From: Caulobacter segnis
GTDB lineage: Bacteria; Pseudomonadota; Alphaproteobacteria; Caulobacterales; Caulobacteraceae
Direction of reading: 5' to 3'
DNA: 64,000 nucleotides
Assembly (NCBI RefSeq): GCF_029543125.1
Contig: NZ_JARQWW010000004.1
Coordinates: forward strand, 376,501 to 440,500
The translations under genes and the position numbers were made by a program. How positions within the stretch are numbered: position 1 is the first letter of the stretch; every line of letters starts with the position of its first letter. The notes under the pieces were generated by a model. That model saw only the letters and a list, made by a program, of their open reading frames with translations, was not told the origin of the DNA and did not search any database. This document shows positions 48,759 through 58,127 of the stretch, in pieces.

Positions 48759-49715
48759 CTATTCCTGAACCGGGCTGGGCAAGGGCTCGCCATGGAAGAA
48801 GGCCCGCAGGTTCTCCACCGTCAGCCCCACCATCTGCGGAATGGCGTCCACCGTCGCGCCGGCGAGGTGCGGCGTCAGCACGGTGTGCGGCACGCCCTCC
48901 CAACGCGCGGGCGGCGTCGGCTCTTCCTCGAACACGTCGAGGGCGGCCATGCCCAGCTTGCCGTCCTTCAGGGCGGCGATCATCGCGTCCTCGTCGATCA
49001 CCGAGCCGCGCGCCACGTTCACCAGGCAGCCCTGCGGCCCCAGCGCCTCGATCACCGCAGCGGAGATCAGCCCCTTGTTCTCCGGTGTGGCGCGGCAGGC
49101 GACCACGAGCACATCGCTGTCCCGGGCCAGGGCCATGACGCTGTCCGCGCGCGGCCAGCGGCTCTCCTTGGGATTGGGGCCCCACCAGGAGACGGTCATG
49201 CCGAACGCCTCCAGCCGGCGCGCCGTCGCGTCACCGATATGGCCCAGGCCCACCACGCCGGCTTTGCGGCCGCGCAGCGAACGTCGTGAATGCATGCGGT
49301 CGCCCGGCCCCCAGCGCCCATCGCGCACCCGGCGGTCGCCCTCGACGATCCCTCGCCAGGCGCCGATCAGCAGGCCCACGGCCACGTCGGCCACGTCCTC
49401 GGCGTTGACGCCGGTGGAATGGGTCACGGCGATCCCGTGCTGGCGGCACCACGCCATCGGCACGCCGTCATAACCGGCGCTGACGCAGGCGATCAGGCCC
49501 AGGCGCGGCATCTCGGCCAGCAGGTCGGTGGGCAGCGGCATCTCGCCCGCATGGACGATGGCCTGGACCTTCAGCCCCGGACCCGACAGGAAGCCCAGCG
49601 TGTCGGGATGATCCCACAGCCGCACCACCTCGTAGGTCGCCTCCAGCATCGCCTGCAGAGGCATCAGCATCTCGTGCGAAAGCAGGATGCAGGGCTTTTC
49701 GGTCGTCTCGGCCAT
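48759..49715 (-). CDS. D-2-hydroxyacid dehydrogenase family protein
   Basis: 318 residues from ATG 49715, with CGAGGAGC seven to ten bases upstream; an upstream in-frame start would add 11 residues. NAD-binding motif GVVGLGHIGDATARRLEAFG, then CLVNVARGSVIDEDAM (catalytic Arg), ALDVFEEEP (Glu) and LTPHLAGAT (His), which form the catalytic triad of the family. It reduces 2-keto acids to D-2-hydroxy acids or the reverse. The preceding serralysin gene is on the same strand but 54 bases upstream. Substrate unknown. Confidence 0.9.
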   Translation of the reverse strand: MAETTEKPCILLSHEMLMPLQAMLEATYEVVRLWDHPDTLGFLSGPGLKVQAIVHAGEMPLPTDLLAEMPRLGLIACVSAGYDGVPMAWCRQHGIAVTHSTGVNAEDVADVAVGLLIGAWRGIVEGDRRVRDGRWGPGDRMHSRRSLRGRKAGVVGLGHIGDATARRLEAFGMTVSWWGPNPKESRWPRADSVMALARDSDVLVVACRATPENKGLISAAVIEALGPQGCLVNVARGSVIDEDAMIAALKDGKLGMAALDVFEEEPTPPARWEGVPHTVLTPHLAGATVDAIPQMVGLTVENLRAFFHGEPLPSPVQE

Positions 49716-49769
49716 GGGCGCTCCTCGTTGCGTCTTCTTATGACCCAACGCTAGAGCGTCCGACAGGTG

Positions 49770-51797
49770 TCAGCCAAGGTCCGAATAGACGAAGGCGGAG
49801 CTTCCGTAGGCGCCGATCAGGTTCACCCCGAACGCCGCCCCGTCGGCCAGATCCATCAGATAGGCGTCCACCGCCTTGGCGTAGACGCCCACGCCGGCCT
49901 TCTCGGCCTCGGTCAGCAGCCAGCCGACCATCGCCGCCTTGGCGCCCAGCTCATGGTCGCCGCCATAGGACGCGAAATAGTCGAGGCGCGTCATGCCGGC
50001 GCCGACGTTCGCATCGACGATCTGGTCGATCTTGGTCGCGGTGGGCGTCGAGCCGAAGATGGTGGCATAGGCCTTGGACACCGCTTCATCGAAGCTGAGC
50101 GCGCCGTAGGCCGTTTGGAAGGCGGCCTTGCCCTCGCCCATCTTGCCCAGGTTCACCGCGAAATTGATGTAGCGGTTCTCGACATTGAAGCTGGTGTAGT
50201 AGGCGCTGTTCAGGTGGTTGGCGTTGCCGCCGGCGCTGGTCAGCAGGTAGTCCATGCCGCCTTCGCTGGGTGTGGAGCCCACGAAGAACTGATAGGCCAG
50301 GGCCGCGACCTTGGTGGTCCCGGCGGCCGCATCGGCGATCTGCTGATAGGCCTGGGCCTGGCTGATCGTCCCCATGGCGACCTGCGACGTAAGGCTGTTC
50401 AGCAGCGCCTTCTCGGCGTCCGTGGCCGGCGCATGGCGCAGGATGTTGGCGAAGGCCACGTCCAGCGAAACGCTCGGCGTCGCGCCCCCGCCACCCGACA
50501 GGGTGATGGTCGTGTCCGTGAACTGCAGCTTCTCGATCGACTTCAGGGTGTCGGTCCCGTCCGGCGAGCCGCTGCGCAGGTCGCGGATGGTGATCGTGCC
50601 GTCGGCGTTGGCGGTCCAGCTGTAGTTGGCACGCGCGCCTGAATAGACGGCCGTGTCCGTGCCGGCGCCGCCGTCGATGGTGTCGTTGCCGCCGCGGCCT
50701 TCCAGCTTGTTGTCGGCGGCGTTGCCGGTGATGGAGTCATTGCCGCCGCCGCCGCGGGCGTTCTCGATCGTCACCCCATAGGCGATCGAGATGTTCTTGG
50801 TCATCGACAGGGCGTCGCTGAACGCGCCGGCGTTCAGGTCGATGCGCGAGACCAGGTTCGTGCCCGACAGGTCCAGGGTGTCGTTGCCGCCCCCGTCCCA
50901 GAGGGTGACGATCGGCTGCTTGGTCTGGGTGAAGTCGTAAGACGCCCGGCCCGCCGTGCTGTTGTAGCCATAGACCGTGTCGCCGGCCCGGGTGCTCATA
51001 TTGGCCCCGTACATGGCCTGCAGCCCTGCCACATCATGCAGCAGCAGGGTCGAGCCCGAATAGATCGCGTTGTCGGCGTCGAACAGGAAGTCGGCGCCCG
51101 TCTCGGACGCCTGGAAGTACGACATGATCGTGTACTGCCGGCTGTCCTGCATGAAGGTGGCGTGGTCGGCGTAGGTGATCTTGCCGCCGTTGGCGTTGTA
51201 GTCGCCCGGATGCAGCGCCCCCAGGCCATGCACGATCTCGTGCATCAGGGCCATGAAGTTGTAGCCGCCGAAGAACCACTTGCGCTCCGCCGTGGCGTCC
51301 GGGTTCAGCCAGACCTCGACCGAGCGCAGATCGCTGCCCGACCGCCGCCAGCTGGCGTGGCCCCACTCAAAGTCCTCGGCGCCGTTGTCGGAGCCGAAAC
51401 GGATGCGTCCGTTGCTCGAACCGTCATCGACGGTCTCGACGAACTTCAGATTGATCACGTCGGCGATCAGGTCGAAGGCCGCGCGGGTGTAGATGCGCTC
51501 CTCGGCCGTGAGCGCCTTGAAGTCCGCGCCCACCGAACTCGTGCCGGTGTTCATGAAGCTGTAGAGCACCGTGCCGCTCGACCAGCTCAGATTATTGCGG
51601 TCGTAGTTAGTGATGATCTGGTTGGCGGACCAGACGGGCTTGCTCGCCGCCGCGGCCGACAGGGTTCCGTCACCCGCCGAGATCGTCTCGTGCGCGGTCA
51701 GGCCGGCAGCGCATGCCGCGCAGCCGCAGGTTTGCCACTCTTGGTCGAAAGCCACTGAATGCTCCGGGAGGCTCAACACGTGTCTCTTCAGGAGCAC
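49770..51797 (-). CDS. Serralysin-type (M10) metalloprotease with RTX repeats and an RsaA-like surface anchor; SapA-like
   Basis: 675 residues, no N-terminal signal peptide. The zinc motif HExxHxxGxxH is at H186/E187/H190/H196 (MHEIVHGLGALHPGDY), and the Met-turn with zinc tyrosine is M225/Y227 (YTIMSYF). RTX-type nonapeptides (GGGGNDSITG, EGRGGNDTIDGGAG) occupy ~350-385. Residues ~455-675 resemble the N-terminal anchoring domain of the Caulobacter S-layer protein RsaA (AYQFFVGSTPSEGGMDYLL, ENRYINFAVNLG, NLIGAY). Export by a type I system and attachment to surface polysaccharide are expected. C. crescentus SapA, an S-layer-processing protease, has this architecture as I recall. The same anchor is in the RTX protein at 55007. 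The N-terminal CGCAAC cluster is unexplained. Confidence 0.85.
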   Translation of the reverse strand: MLLKRHVLSLPEHSVAFDQEWQTCGCAACAAGLTAHETISAGDGTLSAAAASKPVWSANQIITNYDRNNLSWSSGTVLYSFMNTGTSSVGADFKALTAEERIYTRAAFDLIADVINLKFVETVDDGSSNGRIRFGSDNGAEDFEWGHASWRRSGSDLRSVEVWLNPDATAERKWFFGGYNFMALMHEIVHGLGALHPGDYNANGGKITYADHATFMQDSRQYTIMSYFQASETGADFLFDADNAIYSGSTLLLHDVAGLQAMYGANMSTRAGDTVYGYNSTAGRASYDFTQTKQPIVTLWDGGGNDTLDLSGTNLVSRIDLNAGAFSDALSMTKNISIAYGVTIENARGGGGNDSITGNAADNKLEGRGGNDTIDGGAGTDTAVYSGARANYSWTANADGTITIRDLRSGSPDGTDTLKSIEKLQFTDTTITLSGGGGATPSVSLDVAFANILRHAPATDAEKALLNSLTSQVAMGTISQAQAYQQIADAAAGTTKVAALAYQFFVGSTPSEGGMDYLLTSAGGNANHLNSAYYTSFNVENRYINFAVNLGKMGEGKAAFQTAYGALSFDEAVSKAYATIFGSTPTATKIDQIVDANVGAGMTRLDYFASYGGDHELGAKAAMVGWLLTEAEKAGVGVYAKAVDAYLMDLADGAAFGVNLIGAYGSSAFVYSDLG

Positions 51798-52135
51798 GCA
51801 GAAAACGAGCGTGCCTTTAGCAAGATTTATACAAGATTACACAGCGACCGGATGTAGCAGTCGAACACGACCATTAGAAGTAGTGTTAGTTGCTCTAGTA
51901 AAGATACTATCGCACAGGTTGCTATAATAGCATTTGCAACCGACTGCCAATCCCAGGTAGAATCCCTTGCGCGGTAACGGTTAGCGAGAGTTACCGCTCG
52001 CAACCTTGACGGGCGCGCCTCTCGGAGGGAGCGGATAAGGCAAGCAATGCGGCATTTTGACTTTGCCGCGCGCGATAGAGTTCCTGAATGCTGCAGCGCA
52101 CACAAAGATGCGCATGAGGCCTTCCGGCCACACCT
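51798..52135. other. AT-rich intergenic region upstream of the serralysin gene
   Basis: This 338-base gap has no convincing gene. It is clearly more AT-rich than its surroundings, especially 51825-51960, and contains TATAAT-like boxes on both strands (TATAAT at ~51922 on plus; TATAAA near 51830 on minus). It also holds the inverted repeat at 51967-52003. The leftward part presumably holds the serralysin promoter. Confidence 0.6.
51967..52003. promoter_or_regulatory. Interrupted inverted repeat in the serralysin upstream region
   Basis: GCGGTAAC (51971-51978) and GTTACCGC (51990-51997) are perfect inverse copies around an 11-base loop. They are extended outward by TTGC/GCAA with a two-base bulge. 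It could be a regulator site or a stem-loop. Confidence 0.45.
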
Positions 52136-52465
52136 TCAGAACCGTCGCTTGCCGCTCACCGTCTCGAAGAACAGGCGGAAATCCCCCATCAGCGACCACA
52201 GGGGATAGGTGAAGGTGGCCGGTCGGTTCTTCTCGAAGAAGAAATGCCCCACCCAGGCGAAGGCGTAGCCGCAGACCAGCGCCGCCAGGCCCAACCGCCA
52301 GTCACGCAGCACCACCGCCGAGACCGCCAGGGCCATGGAGCAGCCGGTGCCGATGATGTGCAGCCGCCGGCTCGTGCGGTTGGAATGCTCGTGAACGTAG
52401 AAGGGGTAGAACTCGCCGAAGCTGCGATAGCGTTCGCCGTCGGCGGGTGTGGGGGCGACGCCCAT
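52136..52465 (-). CDS. DUF962/Mpo1-like membrane protein
   Basis: 109 residues. The family motif set is complete: FYPFYVHEHSNRTSRRLHIIG at ~20-40, one to two hydrophobic segments, then WVGHFFFEKNRPATFTYPLW and SLMGDFRLFF. Yeast Mpo1, in this family, is an Fe2+-dependent dioxygenase acting on 2-hydroxy fatty acids with conserved histidines (HEH and HFFFEKN here). The bacterial role is unknown. It is divergent from the racemase gene. Confidence 0.88.
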   Translation of the reverse strand: MGVAPTPADGERYRSFGEFYPFYVHEHSNRTSRRLHIIGTGCSMALAVSAVVLRDWRLGLAALVCGYAFAWVGHFFFEKNRPATFTYPLWSLMGDFRLFFETVSGKRRF

Positions 52466-52526
52466 GGATCGTTTCCTCGGTCTTGTTTAGGGAGAGGATC
52501 GGACATCAACCCGTGATCGGCAAGAC

Positions 52527-53252
52527 ATGACCACCGCCTTCAACGACGCCCTGCCGACCATCGGCCTGATCGGCGGCATGAGCTGGGAAAGCTCGGCCGA
52601 ATACTACCGCATCATCAACCAGCGCACCCGTGAGGCGCTGGGCCAGACCGCCTCGGCCCAATGCCTGATGTGGTCCTTCGACTTCTCGCGGATCGAGGCC
52701 CTGCAGCATGACGGCCGCTGGGACGAGCTGACCGACCTGATGATCGACGCCGCCAAGCGGCTGGAGGCCGGCGGCGTGGACTTCCTGGTCATCTGCACCA
52801 ACACGATGCACCGCATGGCCCCGGCCATCGAGGCGGCGGTCTCCGCGCCCCTGCTGCACATCGCCGACGCCACGGGAGAGCGCATCGTCGCCGACGGGCA
52901 TCGTCGTGTCGGCCTGCTGGGCACCGCCTTCACCATGGAGCAGGACTTCTACAAGGGCCGCCTGGCCGAGCGCTTCGGCCTGGAAGTGATCGTGCCCTGG
53001 CCCGAGGACCGCAAGGTGGTCCACGACGTGATCTATCAGGAGCTGATCTCCGGCCGCATCGAGCCGGCCTCGCGCGAGGCCTATCGCCAGATCATCGCCC
53101 GCCTGGTCGAGGCGGGGGCCGAGGCCATCATCCTCGGCTGCACCGAGATCATGCTGCTGGTCGGCCAGGAAGACAGCGTCGTGCCGGTCTACGACACGAC
53201 GAGCATCCACGCCCACGCGGCCTGTGATCGGGCGTTGGGGATGCGCTCATAG
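52527..53252 (+). CDS. Aspartate/glutamate racemase family protein (YgeA-like)
   Basis: 241 residues. The opening IGLIGGMSWESSAEYYRIIN and the two catalytic cysteine segments, VICTNTMH and LGCTEIMLL, identify the PLP-independent amino-acid racemase family; the YgeA subgroup has broad specificity. It makes D-amino acids in the cytosol. It starts at ATG 52527, and a convergent-junction repeat element begins two bases after its stop. Confidence 0.9.
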   Translation: MTTAFNDALPTIGLIGGMSWESSAEYYRIINQRTREALGQTASAQCLMWSFDFSRIEALQHDGRWDELTDLMIDAAKRLEAGGVDFLVICTNTMHRMAPAIEAAVSAPLLHIADATGERIVADGHRRVGLLGTAFTMEQDFYKGRLAERFGLEVIVPWPEDRKVVHDVIYQELISGRIEPASREAYRQIIARLVEAGAEAIILGCTEIMLLVGQEDSVVPVYDTTSIHAHAACDRALGMRS

Positions 53253-53253
53253 A

Positions 53254-53366
53254 TCCTCCCCCTCTGGGGGAGGGAGACCGCGAAGCGGTGGAGGGGGCTT
53301 GGAGCGCGCCTCTGATTCAGCCGTCCCCCTCCGGCACTCCGGGCCACCTCCCCCAGCGGGGGAGGA
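53254..53366. repeat. TCCTCCCCC intergenic element, copy 2
   Basis: A ~113-bp element with the same ends (TCCTCCCCC and GGGGGAGGA) and the same internal ACCGCGAAGCGGTGGAGGGGG block as copy 1 at 30618-30720. The loop region differs. It lies exactly between two convergent stop codons. Confidence 0.82.
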
Positions 53367-53375
53367 TTTGAAGGC

Positions 53376-54833
53376 CTACCGCCGCTTCAATCCCCCCAGC
53401 ACCCCGCGGATCAGCTCCCGGCCCAACTGGCTGCCGATGGTGCGCAGCATGGACTTGGTGAAGGCCTCCCCGGCTGACTGGCGGTTGGATCGGCGTGGCG
53501 CGGCGCGGGGTTTCTCCTCCCGCTGCTCTACCTGCGCCTTCGGCTTCTGGCTCTTGGCCGCCGCCCCCGCGCGGTCCTGCAGCATCTCGTGGGCGGAGAC
53601 ACGGTTCATCGGCTCATCATAGACCCCGCGCACCGGGCTGTGCGCCTGCACGTCATCGCGTTCGAGGGGCGTCGCCGGCCCGATGCGGGAGTTCGGCGGC
53701 CGCACCTTGGTCCGCGCCACCACGGTCGGCGCGCCCCTCTCGTCCAGCACCGAAACCAGGGCCTCGCCCACGCCCAGATTCTGGATCGCCTCTGCGGTGT
53801 CGAAGGCAGGATTGGGACGGAAGCTCTCCGCCGCCGCCTTCAGCCCCTTCTGCTCGGACGGGGTGTAGGCGCGCAGGGCGTGCTGCACCCGGTTGCCCAA
53901 CTGGGCCAGAACGCTGTCCGGCACGTCGGCCGGGTTCTGGGTGACGAAGTAGATGCCCACGCCCTTGGACCGGATCAGGCGAACCACCTGCTCAATCTTC
54001 TGCAACAGCGATTTCGGCGCATCGCGGAACAGCAGGTGCGCCTCGTCGAAGAAGAAGACCAGCTTCGGCTTCTCCGGATCGCCGACCTCCGGCAACTCCT
54101 CGAACAGCTCGCTCATCAGCCACAGCAGGAAGGTGGCGTAGAGTTGCGGGCTGGCGATCAGCTTGTCGGCGGCCAGCACGTTCACATAGCCGCGCCCCTG
54201 GGGGTCCGTCCGCATCAGGTCGACCAGGCGCAGGGCCGGCTCGCCAAAGAACGCCTCCCCGCCCTGGTTGCGCAGGGTCAGCAGTTGACGCTGCAACGCC
54301 CCCACCGTGGCCGGCGCCACATTGCCGTAGACCTGGCCGATCTCCTTGGCGTTCTCCGCCAGATAGGCCAGCACCGATTGCAGGTCGTCCAGATCCAGCA
54401 GCAGCAGCCCCTCGCGGTCCGCAACCTCGAAGGCGATGTGCAGCACGCCTTCCTGCACCTCGTTCAGGTCGAACAGCCGCGCCAGCAGGGTCGGCCCCAT
54501 CTCCGAGATGGTGGCCCGGATCGGATGGCCCTTCTCCCCGAACAGGTCCCAGAACACCACCGGCGCCGCGGCGGGCGCCAGGGTCACGCCCATCTCGGCG
54601 GCGCGGGTCAGCATCTTCTCGTTCGGCGCCCCCGCCGCCGCCACGCCCGACAGGTCGCCCTTCACGTCGGCGGTGAACACCGGCACCCCGGCGTCGGAAA
54701 AGCCCTGGGCCAGCACCTGCAAGGTGACGGTCTTCCCCGTCCCCGTCGCCCCGGCGATGATCCCGTGACGGTTGGCGCGATCAAGGCGCAGGCCCTCCGG
54801 CTTTTCCGACAAGCCGATCATGACGTCGGTCAT
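53376..54833 (-). CDS. HerA-like/DUF853 ATPase
   Basis: 485 residues from ATG 54833 (GGGAGG seven bases upstream). The Walker A GATGTGKT is at 28-35; Walker B is [12 protein letters not shown]; there is a sensor-like [10 protein letters not shown]. This is the YjgR/DUF853 group of the HerA-FtsK ATPase superfamily. The ~85 C-terminal residues are basic, Gln/Lys/Arg-rich and low-complexity, ending in an amphipathic stretch ([17 protein letters not shown]). Proposed roles include DNA translocation, but the group is uncharacterised. No NurA nuclease partner is adjacent. Confidence 0.88.
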   Translation of the reverse strand: MTDVMIGLSEKPEGLRLDRANRHGIIAGATGTGKTVTLQVLAQGFSDAGVPVFTADVKGDLSGVAAAGAPNEKMLTRAAEMGVTLAPAAAPVVFWDLFGEKGHPIRATISEMGPTLLARLFDLNEVQEGVLHIAFEVADREGLLLLDLDDLQSVLAYLAENAKEIGQVYGNVAPATVGALQRQLLTLRNQGGEAFFGEPALRLVDLMRTDPQGRGYVNVLAADKLIASPQLYATFLLWLMSELFEELPEVGDPEKPKLVFFFDEAHLLFRDAPKSLLQKIEQVVRLIRSKGVGIYFVTQNPADVPDSVLAQLGNRVQHALRAYTPSEQKGLKAAAESFRPNPAFDTAEAIQNLGVGEALVSVLDERGAPTVVARTKVRPPNSRIGPATPLERDDVQAHSPVRGVYDEPMNRVSAHEMLQDRAGAAAKSQKPKAQVEQREEKPRAAPRRSNRQSAGEAFTKSMLRTIGSQLGRELIRGVLGGLKRR

Positions 54834-55006
54834 ACGCATGCCTCCCTGGCGTCTGGAGCCGCAGCTTAGCCTGCTGTCCAGAGATACCAAGCAAAGCTCA
54901 CACTGGAATACAAATCCCGAAAGCTAAGCCATTGAACAAGATCACGTCCTAAATCAGCTCCATTCTAATTCTACATACCGCCGCTCCGCCAAATTGGAGC
55001 AAGTGT

Positions 55007-57013
55007 GTGGCCACAATCTATGGAACTTCGGGCGACGATCGCCTCGACGGCGACCGGAGCGGCATCGCCGAGAACGACGTGATTGACGGCCTCGCCGGCG
55101 CGGATCTCCTGAACGGCTTGGATGGGCAGGACAATCTAAGCGGCGGCCTTGGCGACGATCAGCTAAACGGCGGCTCGGGCAGCGACACCCTTTGGGGCGG
55201 CGAGGGCAGGGACGTTCTGAACGGCGGCGACGGCGCCGACAGGCTCTACGGCCACTTCAACACCGTGGATGAAGCCGGTGAGCGCGACATCCTCTTCGGG
55301 GGCCTTGGCGACGATTACCTGACAGGCGGTCCCGAGGACGAAATCGACGGCTCCGCCGGGTTCGACACCCTGACCCTCGACATGCGCTTGCTGACGCGCG
55401 GCGTTCAGATCGATGTGGCCGCCAGCGCCGCTGGTGTTCCCGTCATTGTCATCCCTAACACGCCTGGCTTCCCAGGAGGCTGGTTCAAGAACATCGAGGC
55501 AGGCGTCATCACGGGCGGATCCGGCGCGGACATCATCTCCGGCTGGATCTACGCGGATGTTCTCGCTGGGGGTGAAGGCGCTGACCGGCTTTACGGCGGT
55601 GGCGGAAACGACGTCCTTTGGAGCGGCCGGGCCAATGCGCCCTATGGATCGACCATCGATGCGGATGTCGATTTCCTTGATGGCGGCGATGGAAACGATT
55701 CCCTCTACGGCTGGCGCGGCGACCATATCGACGGCGGCCTAGGTTCCGACCACGCTCACCTGTACGCCAATGACATGAGTGCGGCGCTCGACATCGACAT
55801 CAGCCTCAGCGCCGCCGGGGTGGCGCAAGCCTTTGGCGGCGGCTCGGTTGTCAACATCGAGCGAGCGACCCTATCCGCCGGCGCCGGCGCTGACCGGTTC
55901 GTAGGCGGCTCGGGAGCCGACACCGTCTACGCTGGGGCGGGCGATGACCGCATCATTGGCGGCGGCGGAAACGATTTCCTCAACGGTGAGGTCGGAGACG
56001 ACATCCTCGACGGGGGTGACGGCGACGACAACATCTATGCGAACGAAGGTTTCGACCTGGTGATCGCTGGCGGCGGCGACGATCGCGTCTATGCCTACGG
56101 CGGAAATGCGACAGCGCGCCTTTCCGGCAAGTCCACAGACTACGAACTCAGCGACAGCCAGGAAGCCTCGGCCTTCTACCTCATCGACCAGCGTGTGGGC
56201 TCGCCAGACGGCACGGACCTGTACATCGGCGTCCGCGTCTTCCAGTTCGCCGACACGGTGCTGTACGCCTCCCGGGACGAGCTCAAGGCGGCCGATCCCG
56301 AAGTCCCGCAGAAAGTCACGACTGTCCTGCGCCAGACCCAGTTGGACGGCAAGGCTGGTGCGGTCTTTCTGGACGCCGCCCTGTCCTACGCGGCGGGCGA
56401 CGCCGAGGGTGAAGCAAGGGCGAATGAAATCGTGGTCCAGGCGGCCGACGCCACCACCTCGGTGGCTACCCTCAGCTATCAGTTCTTCACTGACGGAACG
56501 CCCACCGAAGGCGGCCTAGACTACCTCGTCTCACCGACAGGCCCGAACCCCAACAACATCAATGGGGCCTACTACCAGTCCTTCAATCTGGAGAACCGGT
56601 ACATCAACTTCGCCGTCAACCTGGGCAAGGTTGGCGAAGGCCGCGCCGCTTTCGAAGCCGAGTACGGCGGCAAGACCCTCTTCGAAGCAACGCGATCCGC
56701 CTACGCGGAGATTTTCGGCGGGACACCCAGCGACGCGAAGGTCCAGGCGATCCTGGATCCCACCTTCACCGTCAATGGCGCGGTCATGTCGCGGGCGCAG
56801 TATTTCGCATCCTACGGAGGCGACGGTCCGAACGGCGTAGGAACGAAGGCCGCCATGGTCGGCTGGTTGCTGGCTGAGGCTGAGAAAGCGGACATTGGAA
56901 TGTACGCACTTTCCAACGCGGCTTACCTCACCGACCTCGCCGACGGGTCTTCGGCCTATCGTGTCGATCTCGTGGGCGACTATGGCCGCCCGGAGTACAG
57001 CTACGCCGGCTGA
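55007..57013 (+). CDS. RTX-repeat surface protein with an RsaA-like C-terminal anchor
   Basis: 668 residues starting at GTG 55007, with GGAG at 54996-54999. No signal peptide. The first ~380 residues are glycine/aspartate-rich calcium-binding nonapeptides in several blocks (GGLGDDQLNGGSGSDTLWGG, GGGGNDFLNGEVGDDILDGG), separated by beta-rich inserts. Residues ~390-425 are a short domain also found in the serralysin (QRVGSPDGTDLY, FQFADT). Residues 486-668 are the same RsaA-like anchor as in the serralysin (LSYQFFTDGTPTEGGLDYLV, ENRYINFAVNLGKVGEGRAA). No catalytic domain is recognised, so it may be a structural or adhesive surface protein exported by a type I system. Confidence 0.85.
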   Translation: MATIYGTSGDDRLDGDRSGIAENDVIDGLAGADLLNGLDGQDNLSGGLGDDQLNGGSGSDTLWGGEGRDVLNGGDGADRLYGHFNTVDEAGERDILFGGLGDDYLTGGPEDEIDGSAGFDTLTLDMRLLTRGVQIDVAASAAGVPVIVIPNTPGFPGGWFKNIEAGVITGGSGADIISGWIYADVLAGGEGADRLYGGGGNDVLWSGRANAPYGSTIDADVDFLDGGDGNDSLYGWRGDHIDGGLGSDHAHLYANDMSAALDIDISLSAAGVAQAFGGGSVVNIERATLSAGAGADRFVGGSGADTVYAGAGDDRIIGGGGNDFLNGEVGDDILDGGDGDDNIYANEGFDLVIAGGGDDRVYAYGGNATARLSGKSTDYELSDSQEASAFYLIDQRVGSPDGTDLYIGVRVFQFADTVLYASRDELKAADPEVPQKVTTVLRQTQLDGKAGAVFLDAALSYAAGDAEGEARANEIVVQAADATTSVATLSYQFFTDGTPTEGGLDYLVSPTGPNPNNINGAYYQSFNLENRYINFAVNLGKVGEGRAAFEAEYGGKTLFEATRSAYAEIFGGTPSDAKVQAILDPTFTVNGAVMSRAQYFASYGGDGPNGVGTKAAMVGWLLAEAEKADIGMYALSNAAYLTDLADGSSAYRVDLVGDYGRPEYSYAG

Positions 57014-57078
57014 CGGCGATCAACCGTGCAACCGTGAACGTCCCGTCGGCGTCAGGCGAAGGCGCTGCACCAGCCGCT

Positions 57079-57603
57079 TCAGCCACCCCCCAGACGGGCC
57101 TCGGCCTTCGTCCAATCGGGGTTGCGGGCCAGGTCGCCCAAGGCCCGGTCATAGGCCGCAGCATCGGGGAACCGTGCGAACCAGACGAAGGACGGCAGGT
57201 TCTCGCGCACCGGAAGGCGGGGAAAGGTGTTGGCGCTCGCCTCCGTGGCCATGGGCGCGAGCACATTGATGCCCGCCGCCTGCAGCACGGGCTCCATCTC
57301 GGTGCGGAAGAAGCGCAGGAAGGCCGCATCCGCCGGCGCCTTCAGATTGTGGGTATGCACCGCCACGAAGCCGGGACCATCGCCGCCAGCCCCCACCGGC
57401 GCCCGTTGGTCCAGGTCGAAGTCCGGCCCGACCGGCTTCAGAAGCAACACATTGTCGTTGTCTCGGTTCGCCTGCCAGACCGGCCCGCCATAGAAGGCCT
57501 CCAGCGCTTTGCGCCGCACCTCCATGTCCGCGAAGCCGGAAGTGTTGTCGCCGCCGGAGCTGCGCGAGGGTCTTGCCGCCACCTTCCGCAGCCTGGCGGC
57601 CAC
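57079..57603 (-). pseudogene. NIPSNAP-type protein, apparently N-terminally truncated
   Basis: A 174-codon frame from GTG 57603, abutting the stop of the next gene upstream. Only the C-terminal part resembles the NIPSNAP/dimeric alpha-beta barrel family: GFADMEVRRKALEAFYGGPVW is the usual end of the first domain, and ANTFPRLPVRENLPSFVWFA the second. The expected first ~60 residues of domain one are replaced by an Arg/Ser-rich stretch (AARLRKVAARPSRSSGG). After YGGPVWQANRD a short segment normally present before DNVLLL also seems missing. It may be a decaying gene fused to an unrelated start; a functional short form cannot be excluded. Confidence 0.5.
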
Positions 57604-58095
57604 CTACGGAACCTTGAGGTAATCCCTGATGATCGCCCGCTGCTCGCCTTTGTCGGCATAGCAGCGCGGGTCGGCTTTGGCCGACTCCAGCACCGTCGCC
57701 ATCAGGCGCGTGCCTTTGGCGTCCGGCTCGGCGGTGCTGATCAGCACGAACAGATGACGCCCGCCCGGCGGCAGGCAGAAGGTCTCCCGCCGGCCATAGG
57801 CCATCGGCTCCCAGCGGGTCTGCGCGGGGATGAAGCCCTCGACCCTCGCCCGCATCGCCGCCAGCACCTGCCCCCGCAGCGCTTCGGGCGCGCCGTCCAT
57901 GGCCCTGATGGTGCAGTCGGTGGGGTTATGGGTGAGCTTGATCGAGGTCGCCCCGTGGGTCAGGTCGCTCAACGGCCGCCCGTCGATCACCGCCGCGAAG
58001 CAGGCGTTGATCGCCTGGGCGACATCCTCCTCCGGCTTGGCGCAGGCCGTGCCGGCCACGGCCCACAGAGCGGCGATCAGGACGAAGGGCTTCAT
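57604..58095 (-). CDS. Exported protein of unknown function
   Basis: 163 residues from ATG 58095; an ATG four codons upstream is also possible. The signal peptide (MKPFVLIAALWAVAGTACA) leaves a ~145-residue protein with four cysteines (NACFAAV, TDCTIR, TFCLPPG, PRCYADK), probably two disulfides. Not recognised. It lies 32 bases downstream of the WYL regulator on the same strand and abuts the truncated NIPSNAP-type frame. Confidence 0.7.
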   Translation of the reverse strand: MKPFVLIAALWAVAGTACAKPEEDVAQAINACFAAVIDGRPLSDLTHGATSIKLTHNPTDCTIRAMDGAPEALRGQVLAAMRARVEGFIPAQTRWEPMAYGRRETFCLPPGGRHLFVLISTAEPDAKGTRLMATVLESAKADPRCYADKGEQRAIIRDYLKVP

Positions 58096-58127
58096 CAGGC
58101 GGTCCACAATCAGAGATTGTTTTCAAC

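Noticed and set aside
51827..52105. A 92-codon minus-strand frame in the AT-rich gap before the serralysin gene
   Set aside because: No ribosome site and no family resemblance; the second half is simply hydrophobic sequence from the AT-rich stretch. Treated as intergenic.
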